This document shows positions 48,901 to 64,000 of a DNA stretch of 64,000 nt, piece after piece. Both the position numbers and the translations under genes were made by a program. The stretch comes from Aquila chrysaetos chrysaetos (taxonomy: Eukaryota > Chordata > Aves > Accipitriformes > Accipitridae). The DNA is taken from assembly GCF_900496995.4 (NCBI RefSeq), contig NC_044006.1, positions 18,312,214 through 18,376,213 of the forward strand, read 5' to 3'. Numbering within the stretch: the stretch's first letter is position 1; every line of letters begins with the position of its first letter. The notes under the pieces are model-generated. The model did no database searches and was not told the origin of the DNA. It was given only the letters and a program-made list of their open reading frames with translations.

Positions 48901-51900
48901 CCTGGATTGTCAGAGGCTCAGTGGAAAGAAAATGGAACAAGGAACACGGGTATGTACCCAGAAAACTCCAGGTATTTACAAATATTTTTCCTGTGTGATT
49001 TTTTCTGTCCTAACTTGACAGCAATGTTTTTTGCTGTGTAACTCTGCCTAATCCAAGTATATTCAGAAATTATACTTAAATCAGAGTTTGCAGTTGTTGA
49101 ACTCAAATTTTTTTTTTCTGTGTGAAAAAATACTCAGGTTTTCCTTTGAGCTTAAAAATGGCATATTTAGCTAGTACTTGGTGCAAGTTTTTGGCTCAGT
49201 TCAGGACTATTAGTGTGTGTTTGATAGTAAGAGGATATTTGAGCTGGCTGCAACACCCACTCAGAAGGAGGAAACATTTTTAGCTAAATAAGGGTCCCAA
49301 ATACTTGACCTTGGACATGTGCTACAGACAGAACACATACTGTGAGTAGAGGGGAAAAAAAAACCACCTCACAAACTGACTTAACTTTGCTGCTTATACC
49401 TTGCATTAAACTTTAGATATACTCTTTTGGCTATGGGAGAATGGTCTGGAAAATGTATGATACCTTTCTTTCCAAATTGAATCATAAATAAAATATACTT
49501 TTAGGGTTGCAAAATGTTTCTGGTTAGAAATTTGATTTAGAAAGACATTCTGTGAATACTGTCTCTTTCCAAAAAGTGAATGCAGAATCTGGATAGCAAT
49601 TACAAGAATTAGGGTTGCTGGAGAAGGATGGTTTAACTTGTAGCTGCAGTGTAAATTTTGTTTGCAGTTAATTTTGCTCATGGTTTTGGAGAGGCAACTC
49701 ATAGTATCAATTCTTATTTCTAGCCAACAGACTAGTGACAAAAAGATGGGATTTTGAAAAAGTGGAGGATATGTAAAAATGCATCTTGTGTTTTCCATTA
49801 ACTACCATATAAGCAAGAGTTACAGTTGACAGCGGAATGTGAGATGATGAAAGGGTATTCATAATCTGTACAGCACTATGTAGGTTTTTTAAATCAGACC
49901 TCCTGGTTCAGGTTGATCATATAAATAACTGTTTTCTCTAGAAAGCTATACATGTGGCATTTCAAGAAGTAAATTATTTGGTGTGCAGATACCCTTTGTA
50001 CAGGAAATCGGTTCTATCAGATGATTGCAATGTGGCTTAGTTGCTCTTATGTCCTAGCAAAGGTTCACTGCTCTGGCAGACCCTTAACATAGAATCTGAG
50101 ACTGACAGGATTTAACGATAGAAGGAGAAAAGCGTGCTGGAGATCTTAACTTACCTGCCTCCTTGTGGGAGGGTAAGAATCCTTTTCCTTAAGTGACTGT
50201 CATTGTGGACTGAACGTTTGGTGACTGACCATTCATTGTCCATCTCCTTGGAGGTGAGATTGGAAAATCTTCATTACATAATGCTTGAAAGATGGTTGGT
50301 TGATCTGAAATCCTCTACCAAGGCAAAGAGTTTTAAGTGTCTGTGTAGTTGGGAAATCATCAAGGGATCGCTTCTGATAAGCTTGGGCTCTAGGAAGGCT
50401 GAATACTCATTTCAGTAACTCAGATTAAGATGTAGATGGAGGTCTGTTTTGGTAACTGCTTTTAAAGATGTTGTCTAATCCTTTTCCATATTGCTCTGCT
50501 AGTGCTTTCCCATATGGTTTTGGTTGGGTTTTTTTGTGGTGGTGGTGTTTTCTTTTTCTTTTAATTGTGGGTGGGTTGAACAATGAGATCCTCATCATGC
50601 TGAAGGACTGATAGCTTGCTTCCTGTAGGGTTGGGTGAAGCTGAGGAAAAATTCTGGAGGGAGGATCAGTGAGTTTATGTGAAACCCTGAGGCAAGCTGG
50701 ATGAGAACATGGGGCAGTCCTGCCTTTCAGAAATACTACATAGAGACACCAGAATTGTCCCCTCCTTTTCACCAACGCTGGGATGGCCAGGGATATCCGT
50801 TACGCTTGTAGCCAGAATGATCTTGTGCCAGGGAGTGTGTCGCTGACATATCTTGTGCTGCGGAGCCGTGGCTATTGGCCACTTTTCACATACTCTAAAT
50901 TCTATCTGTTATCTGTATTCCAAAGGTAACCCGCCTGTAGACGGAAAATTTTGTCCCAGTGTAAACTTTGGGAGTCATGCCTGGTAATTAGCCGCTTGCA
51001 AATGGAGACTGGTTGAGTAAGCAGTGCATCCAAACACCTTGGTGTTTTTCAGAAGGCCTTTGCATTTTGGACTTTTATTTGGCAGCTATGACAAAAGATC
51101 CAGCATGATTGCTTGTTTAAAAAATGAAAAAACACCAAAACGAAGAATGACCAACCCTACCCCCCAAAAGAACCTTGATGTTAACTCAGCTAATGTAAAT
51201 TCTGTAGGTGCCTAAAACCCAAAATGTAGACTGTTAAAGAAATTGTGTCTGCTGACCTCCCCTGGAAATGCTGTGGCATTCCCTGAGCACCTTGCCATGC
51301 CCAGGGTGGCACAGACCATGCCGCTGAGCGGGCAGCTCACACTGATGACCTGTGAGGAGTCATGCATAACATCGCCCTGCTTAGCTTGCCGGCAGTGCTG
51401 AAACCGTAGCGTGAGCAGAAGATAATTGCACAGAAGGCTGCTCCCTCCCTTACAGTTTTGCAATACGACTGTCCTGCCCTCCTCCCTGGCACAGGCAAAC
51501 AAGGGAACAGGGAGAGAGGGCACAGGGACTGGGTGTGAAGGTTGGCTCCATGGCTCATCCAAGCAGGAGAAGAAAGGGAGAAAGTGTGTATCTTGTGCAT
51601 TAGGGAACATCCTTCCTGCCCCTCCTGGCTGGGTGTCCAGGGTGCCTGCCTGTGAGCCTCTCCTGTCCCACTATAGCTGGCATGTTCTAATACACTTCCT
51701 CCTGCTCTTCTGTGATGGCTTGGATAAAGCTGCTCTGTCCCTGGCTGCTCTGAGGCGGCCTGCTGCCCTTGCTTGTGACTCTGCCTACCGCAGGCAGCTG
51801 CTCACCCTGTAGCTCCTAGAGCTGCAGAATCTCCCCTGTTCAGCCCCACTGCCACAAGTCCTTCTCACCTTCAGCCCGTTCTGTGCAGTGTCTCCCACTT

Positions 51901-53039
51901 GGCCAGTCTTTGCTCCTGTCAGCCACACATCAACTGCAGCACCCGCTGCTGCTGGGCACTTGATTTTGGGTGCGTGTGTATGAGAGAGGGTGAATAGCAG
52001 CAATCTTGATGCCACTGACTCAGCAGCTGTCACTACTGTTTTCAAGCTCTCCTCATCTTCTGGCTTTGGCAGGCCAGGGCTGAGGCAGCTGCTGCTCCTG
52101 TCTCCTCCTGTCACTGGCACTGTCAGGGCACTTTCAGCTCTTCCAGTCTGCTGCTGCCTGAGTCATGGCTCTCAAATGGAAGGCAGCCAAGACACTATCC
52201 TCTCCCCGGTTGTCTTATGGTTTAAGTGGTTTTCTGCTCAAATGGACAGCTTCTAAGGCTCCTGCTTCTGGGGACCTAGCTGCCCCTGTGCCAGGAGTAG
52301 GGAACTGGATGACTGTAGATTGTATACAAGGAGGACATCATCCCTCAAACAGTCTTTGCCTGTTCAGATACAGGCTGGAATTTCTGAAAGGTCCCTGTGC
52401 TCAGCAGTTCCCTGCTGGCACAGCATGTGCAATGTTATTATGAAAGGATGCTCACACTGCCTCAGATTGCGCATCAAGCCTCTGCCATGCATTCAAAATA
52501 CAGGGATGATTTAATTTCAGTTTACCACAGAGGATGCAGAGGTGGGGTAAGGAAACTATCCCCCCTGCCTTGCCACCTTGGAAAGTTCTAGCAGGTGTGG
52601 TAACATGTAAGTCAGCTCATTTGGAAAAAATGTGACTGGTGTTACTGAGTCAGAATTTAGAGAACAGACCACAGGTTGGACGGAAAGATGCCACCTCTTG
52701 AGGTGTGTATTCCTTGTTGGTGGGAAAGAATGCAGATCTAGGCTCTCCCATATTTTCATTACAATTCCTCAGGGAATGGAAGATGGCACAGTCACTGCTG
52801 TATGTAAAAGAAAGCAAAGGGGAACAATGACTATATTGCATGTTAGGGAAGTTGTATGATTGCCTCTATTAATGAATAGAGCTAGTACAGCTGAGACCTC
52901 TTAGGACCAGGGTCACAACACCATCTTTAACTTCTCCTGCAACATATTAGATTAAGCTTCCAAAGCTGCGGCTCTATTAAGCTGTATCATTCTGTACATG
53001 ATGCTGAGAGGTACTGTAATGTGTTCAGTACAGGGGAAA
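45993..53039. other. Convergent intergenic space after FKBP9, no gene seen
   Basis: About 7 kb between the FKBP9 3' end and the CR1 copy. Alternative FKBP9 3' UTR may extend to about 46.8 kb. The part from 51.2 to 52.6 kb is more GC-rich and has several overlapping open frames. These lack conserved features and splice context, so I do not call a gene. Confidence 0.5.
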
Positions 53040-53257
53040 TACTTTCTGAAGAAATTTTTTACGATGAGGGTGGTTAGGCGCTGGCACAGGTTGCCCAGAG
53101 AGGTGGTAGATGCCCCATCCCTGGAAACATTCAAGGTCAGGTTGGATGGGGCTTGGAGCAACCTGATCTAGTTGATGTCCCTGCTCATTGCAGGAGGGGT
53201 TGGACGAGATGACCTTTAAAGGTCCCTTCCAACCCAAACTATTCTATGATTTTATGA
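53040..53257 (+). mobile_element. CR1 LINE, 5'-truncated 3' end
   Basis: The segment follows the CR1 3' consensus of birds: TGGCACAGGTTGCCCAGAGA, then ATGCCCCATCCCTGGAA, then AGCAACCTGATCTAGTTG, then CAGGAGGGGTTGGACGAGAT, then AAGGTCCCTTCCAACCC. It ends in the short tandem ATTCTATGAT-type 3' repeat. Only about 220 bp remain, as is usual because most CR1 copies are 5'-truncated. The 3' terminal repeat fixes the orientation as plus. The left edge is approximate. It lies about 1.1 kb past the NT5C3A stop codon. Confidence 0.92.
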
Positions 53258-54324
53258 GGATTCAGTAGGTGTTTAAACAGAGAGGACTTGCATAACGAAG
53301 CGAGAAGAGCTAGGTGCTATGCTGATACTTGGACTTACAGTTTGCAGACAGTGGGAATGTGACTTAAAGTCAGTCTGGAGAGGTGTTCCTTAAGTGCTTC
53401 TGAGGCATGGGGCTGGTAGCAAGAAAACTTGGTTTTGCAAGACGGCTAAGTCAGCTTTTAAAATCCAAGATTAAGATCTAGCTTTGTTTTGATTTTCTGT
53501 GCCTGGAGCAGCTCACTGAGAATTGCAAGAGCAATTATTTCAGATGAGCCATGCTAGCTTTGACATGAAACATCAGGCTAGAAGTGGAGCAGCAGACAAA
53601 ATAGGATCTGAAAAGGGGCTGAAGTTACGGCTGTGTACTATTAGCTTGTGAAACTATCTGTTGTTACAAATATGTGAAACTTTACCTCAGATATACTAGC
53701 TTAAAACATTCTCCCCATTCCACAGAGGATAAAGAAACAGTAAGGACATAAAATACTTTGTAATGATACAAAAATCTATTACGAAGAAACACTTTGCCTG
53801 AATTGGGTGAATAAAGCATTTTTACTGAAGAAAAATATATGTATGAAAAAATTCTGTGGCAGTCTGTAGCATATAAGTAAGATCCTTCAAAGTACAGCTG
53901 AGACTGAAATATCTTCTTTGAAAGAAAAGGCAACACAAATGTGCATGCTGCTTATTCACAGAACGTTTACATCTTCAGTTTTACAAAATAGCCACATTTT
54001 CTAAAATGCTCCTCTGAAATGCCTGATTAAAAGACAGTGAACCATAGTATCCCATCAGCAGCAGTTTATCACATCTATAAATCCAATTTAAATATAGTTA
54101 TAACAGGAGTGTGAGACAATAAAGAACAGCATAAGAGCCGTAAAAGGAGCTTCTAGTTGACAATGGATTCCATATATATATTTCAAAATACCAAAATGAA
54201 GATAAAAGTTTTAAATTAAATTAAACAGTTCTGTAAATGAGTAATAAACACATTTAAGATAGCACATGTGTGTTCTTCTGTCCAGTTGCCTCCTGGAAGG
54301 AATGGAGTGACTTGAGACTGCAAT
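53258..54324. other. NT5C3A 3' flank, probably 3' UTR
   Basis: About 1.1 kb directly downstream of the NT5C3A stop on the minus strand. No perfect minus-strand AATAAA was spotted; a weak AGTAAA variant occurs near 53,820. AT-rich with no other feature. Confidence 0.4.
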
Positions 54325-59467
<5,143 letters not shown>

Positions 59468-60739
59468 CTATGAAGAGTTAAGAACAAAGACAGAAATATA
59501 CTTACAGAGGAAAACTTACTAGGTAATACCGGCTATCCATCAGATTGGAAGATCTGTATCTATAAAGTTTCATGTGACATCCAGACATGCTCAGGACTGG
59601 AAGGCAAGTTAAGAGTATGAAGATACAAAAAATACTCTGGATATATTAACTGACAACTGCATACAATTCTGTTTGCTCTCAACATCTGTTTTCATTTCCT
59701 TTCCTAATATTAAATTATTCAATAAGCTGACACTCACAGAAAAGATAATTGTATTTGTAGGAAATAAGGGAGATACATAGAAACAGGACATATGGGATCA
59801 CTTTGTGGTTCAAGTATGTCACTGGGAGATGGTGAACCTGAAAACTAGCTCTTTGTGCAATTAACAGGCTCTTAAAGTTTCAACATAGATAAAGAAGACA
59901 GGCTGATTTTAGACACCTGTTTTTTTTGTTGAGAATGCTGCATGTGTCAACTGAGTATTCCAAGGCTGTAGAGTAAATAATTCCTGCTCCATAGCCAGTT
60001 CATCAGTCATTTTCTATTACCTGTTTTACTGCACACTTTTGAACAAACACGTGCTATCCCACCACATATTCCTTTTGAATGAAGAACATTTCTTGAATAT
60101 TATGATAAATGCTGAATTTGGTAAAAAAGAAAAAAAACCCAACCAACACAAACCCCCATCCCTCCCCAAACAACACCCTCCCTGCCAAGCCTTTGCTTAC
60201 TCTAAAAGTTTCTCTTCAACCTTGCAGAAATTGTAAAAGTACTTATTGACAGAAATTTCCCAATTTAGTATGTATTTCCTTCCTTTATAATCATGTATGG
60301 ACTCTCTTTAAAGCAAAGGCATCAGACATTTGCAATCTGTCTACAAGGGCATTTATGAGTAGTAAATTTTATTTTCTGCACACAGAACTTCAGAGATGAT
60401 GAAGTGCTAGGAATTACATTTTTTACATTCTGATCATTCAGCTTTTCTTTTCTAGCATGTAATTTTTGCTGCAATGAACTAAATAAAATCTAAAAAAAAA
60501 AAAAAGCAGCTTCTATTTCCAGACACATTTCTGGAACCAGAGTTTTCATATCACCAATTGTCACGCAACACTTTCTTCCTGCTCTTGATGCTACTAAGCC
60601 TTTTGTTAATTAGCAACTGCCTTGCAGTCAAATTGCAATTAGGTTATCATTTAAGAAAAAGATGATGTTTTAAAGTCTTGCAAACACATGTTTTTGTAAT
60701 GGAAAAGACACTGGTGTGTCAGGGAAAAGAAGGAGCTGG
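59468..60739. other. Sequence upstream of the first recognised NT5C3A exon
   Basis: AT-rich with no CpG island or recognisable exon. By position it is most likely NT5C3A 5' intron, since the first recognised exon is preceded by a splice acceptor. Confidence 0.5.
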
Positions 60740-61300
60740 AGATGCCTTTAAGTATCGGCTCTAGTCCACTCTGCCCTCAGGTAGAAGCAAACTATTACAG
60801 CCTAGTCCACTCTGCCCTCAGGTAGAAGCAAACTATTACAGCTACATCATTCTCAGCAGATACCTGTCTAACCCATTCTTCAAAACCTCCACTCACATAT
60901 TTCTCACTTTCCTCAACTATGTATTTTAGTGCTCAACTACCTTCATGTTCAGAAAAGTTTGCTTAATCTCTATTTAACCTTCCTTACTGTAATTTTAGGT
61001 CATTCATCTTCAAGGAAGTATTCTTTTTCACAGGTGCTCGATGGATATTTTTCCCTTCTTCCTAACTAAAGAACCCCAGTTTCTTCGATCTTTTGCAGAG
61101 CACAATTTTCTAAACCTCTGACAATTCTTGGTGTTGTCCTAGCCCATCCATTTGAATCATATCATTCTTGAAATACAGCATCCATAACTGTGGGTATAAC
61201 CTTTCTGCTCTGCTCTGAAAAGGCCTCAGCTGAAGGGCTGCTTTGGCCCATGTCTTCAGATAATACCTCTGCATACATGTCTGAATACACTTGCTTTGTT
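60740..61300 (-). mobile_element. Ancient CR1-type LINE fragment, minus orientation
   Basis: The plus strand follows the reverse complement of CR1-like LINEs in order: AGATACCTGTCTAACCCATT, AAAACCTCCA, 'agtgctcaactacc', 'gaaccccagtttcttcgatc', 'taaacctctgacaattcttg', and 'aaaaggcctcagctgaaggg'. It is heavily diverged, without ends or open frame, and far older than the copy at 53 kb. Limits are approximate. Confidence 0.6.
60761..60842. repeat. Exact 41-bp tandem duplication
   Basis: The segment 60,761-60,801 is repeated without a mismatch at 60,802-60,842; each copy starts CTAGTCCACTCTGCCCTCAG. It sits at the edge of the old CR1 fragment. Perfect identity in an otherwise decayed region implies a recent duplication, or an assembly artefact. 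Confidence 0.95.
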
Positions 61301-64000
61301 AGTAGTAATACGGTGAGAATGATTCAAATTCAGTTGGTAATGGTCAAGTAGTCTTCACAATTACTCCTAGGCAGAAACAGGTAGTTGCACAAAGTGCTAG
61401 ATTTTACATTTAGTCTTGCTGGATTGTATCTTTTCTTCCACATCAGTGCTCCTATTTTTGAATATAACAAATAATTCCAATCCACAGTATGCTTACTGCT
61501 ACTTTCTGGCTGATATCCTCAAAGACAGTAATGAAAACAAAAAATGTAAATCCTTCTAAAACCCTAATCGTGAGTCTCTGATAATTTTTTAAGGTTTTCC
61601 ACCCATCCAAAAAGTTTCACCTATATCAGAATATCTTGCCAAAAATTGTTAAGTCATGACAGGGTATTTACTACTTCTTTGCTTTTTAAGTCTCATAAAG
61701 AAACAAACTGCATTAATTTCACTTAGTTTGGAAGATTTAAGGTTTTCCTTTGACATCCTATGGCAAAGACATTTTCTGCAAAAGTTGTACCTCCTAAACT
61801 AAGACAGTTGTTCTCTGTGTGGTTGCAGTGCCTTGCCACTTTTATTAGCACAGTAAATTCAAAAAAGGTGCATTACGATTGGCTTTCAACTATCAGCTAC
61901 ATCCCAGGCTGGGAATCATTGAGAAAGCTAGTGAGTGTTAACAAAAAATAAAATTTCTGGAAAATAGCCATTAAAGAATTGCCTAATCTTTTGAGAAATA
62001 CATTTACAAATCACTTAAAGATATTTATTCACAATTATCAGCAGATCTAGCTTCATGAAATAAAACATTAACAATCTGCAACTCTTTAAAGGTGTTTTAT
62101 CGTATTTCTTTTGTATGTTATACAGTGCTGGTAAACAAAAGTAACCTTACCACTTGTTTGGTGGGTATACAGCATTTTTTCTCTATAATGAAAGATAATG
62201 CAATTTGACTATGCTTTGTAATTTTTTCACTGTAAATTGACTAATCTAATTCCTTTGTCTTTCAGGAGGCAAATTATATATGTATTTTTAGACTTGGAAT
62301 GCAAAAATTAAAGTGAAATCTAAATGCATGCTTTTGTAAGAAGTAGTTCAAACATTGTTTGGTTTACTTAGGAAGTCTGTTGCTTAGTATCTAATATAAC
62401 TGATTTAAACAGAACATATGTTGGGAGAGATGGAGAGATCAGAGGGAGAGACTGTATGAAGAAAGTTGGATTGTTTGCTACTGTTTTATTTCAGACTGAG
62501 GCCTTTTGTAAGTTTCTGAAACAACCTGAGGAAAAACCTCTTTAGTAAACACTTTAGTAGATGATGTTAAACAAGACATTGCTTAAGATTTTAAGTATGA
62601 TGAAAGCTTCCTGCTTTGATGTTGTAAACTGATACTCCTACTCAAGATCAGATTTTAAGGTTCATTTATTTCTAATACATCTTTCACTTTTACACAAGAA
62701 TTGAAGTCAGATGAAGAGTATTTTAGTTTAGGGCTAAAAAAGAAAGTGTCTTCTGCAGCGAGTATAACCCAGACAATTTCAGTCTCACAAGCACTTTAAT
62801 AGGCAAACCTAAGTCTTCATTATGGATATGGCATCTGATAAAGCCTCAGACGAACATGGTTAGTCGAAATAGCCACTGTCCCCATCACTAGTTCCTTGTA
62901 TTCATATTTGCAAGTGAACATTAAATAGCAATTCTTTTATTTAGGCTTTATCATTATTGTATTAGAAGTAAATGAAACTGTCTAACAAACAGTCACCAGT
63001 TTTCTGGCAAACTGTCTCCTTCAATGTCTTACACTTCTGCCCAGTCCAGCTGTTGTTTTTTTTGTTGCATGTTTGCTATTCTTCAGAGTTGAAAGAGATA
63101 AGCAGATTCAAGTTGGAAAGAACTGGTAAGGCAGATTAAACAACAAAGAGTGAAAAAATGCTAATAAGAAAAGTTCAGTCAATTTGATAAAATTTGTGTT
63201 TCTATTAGTTGTTTAAGAAAGGTCTAGGAGTCAACTTTGTATACACAAAAGGGCCAAAATTCTGATGCATCAGTTGACTGGGAAGAACACATACAGAGAA
63301 TCAGTGAAACAAAATCCCCACAGCACCTAACAAAGGCAAGAAAGCTTGTCAGAGCAAGGAGCTTCTACAAGCACAGGAAAAGGAATTCATATTTCACTGT
63401 GACATCTGAAAGTACATCATATTGAATCACTTAAGTGCCCCTATTTATTCTGTCATTTTATGAAAGTGTGAGAAGACTTTTGCTTTCTTACCAAGGACAT
63501 CTATGTCTTATTGAAATAGCTCAGAGGCCGGTATCTCTCTTAAAACACATGTTAAACGATGACAACTCCCAAAGGTAATTTGTGGTTGGCACATAGACTG
63601 GCCACAAATACATTTAAGTTTCTAGTCTCTGTCATTTTTAAGGAGCCTTCAAAGAGAAGCAAGGAGAACAAAACTAAAAAGATTATTTGAAAGGTTGAGC
63701 TTAACTGGATTTATGACAAGGGAAGAAAGATCTGCTTGTTTATGATAGCAGGTAACTGGAATAAGGATGTAGGAAATTCTTTTGTAGCTAACAATGTTAG
63801 AGTCATACCTTAAAGAATTAACAGTAATGGAGTCACGCAGGTTTGGAAATCCCTCAGTCCTACAAACCACAGAATGGGTCATTTACAACAAGGATAGTTC
63901 TGAAAATTACAAGTCTACTTAGTACATCAGACATGCATCTTTGTAGCTGGGTTAAATAAAGAGGAAAAGTATTTACTGTAAAGACTGTATTGAATTCTAG
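61301..64000. other. Right-end sequence, probably NT5C3A 5' intron or upstream region
   Basis: AT-rich with no CpG island, no recognisable exon and no clear repeat. The absence of a CpG island suggests that the main NT5C3A promoter lies beyond the window. Confidence 0.45.

Noticed and set aside
51200-52600. Cluster of overlapping open frames up to 132 residues in a GC-richer patch
   Set aside because: Several frames on both strands, none with conserved features or matching splice sites. Consistent with chance in GC-rich DNA.
62153-62200. A candidate upstream NT5C3A exon on the minus strand ending at a GTAAGG donor
   Set aside because: It does not join in phase 0 to the exon at 59,467 and does not resemble known NT5C3A N-termini.

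Overview
The window reads as vertebrate, almost certainly avian, nuclear DNA. It has three split genes with GT-AG introns and two CpG-island promoters. One LINE fragment has the short CR1 3' end typical of birds and other sauropsids, and there are bird-like retroviral LTRs. The species cannot be fixed from the sequence. The three genes were assembled exon by exon on splice sites and reading frame, and recognised by similarity to known vertebrate proteins.

Layout: (1) 1-5.2 kb: no gene seen. (2) 5.28-12.1 kb: RP9 on the minus strand, six coding exons, CpG-island promoter at its right end. (3) 12.1-27.9 kb: a gene-free interval with a complete solo LTR (23,870-24,631) and a second LTR with a polypurine tract (26,634-27,376) that stops about 0.5 kb short of the next CpG island. 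(4) 27.9-46 kb: FKBP9 on the plus strand, ten coding exons, 583 residues, four FKBP domains, two EF-hands and an HDEL tail. (5) 46-54.3 kb: convergent intergenic space with a CR1 3' end. (6) 54.3-59.5 kb: NT5C3A on the minus strand, eight coding exons carrying the whole catalytic protein; any further 5' exons lie to the right or were not recognised. (7) 59.5-64 kb: probably NT5C3A 5' intron or upstream sequence, with an old CR1 remnant containing an exact 41-bp tandem duplication.

The genes share no pathway. RP9 is a nuclear, splicing-associated protein, FKBP9 an endoplasmic-reticulum prolyl isomerase and NT5C3A a cytosolic pyrimidine 5'-nucleotidase. Their linkage is a conserved vertebrate neighbourhood (human 7p14.3). 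The most useful observation is positional: an apparently intact RP9 sits directly upstream of FKBP9, where, as I recall, human carries the pseudogene RP9P. I found no previously undescribed biological system here.
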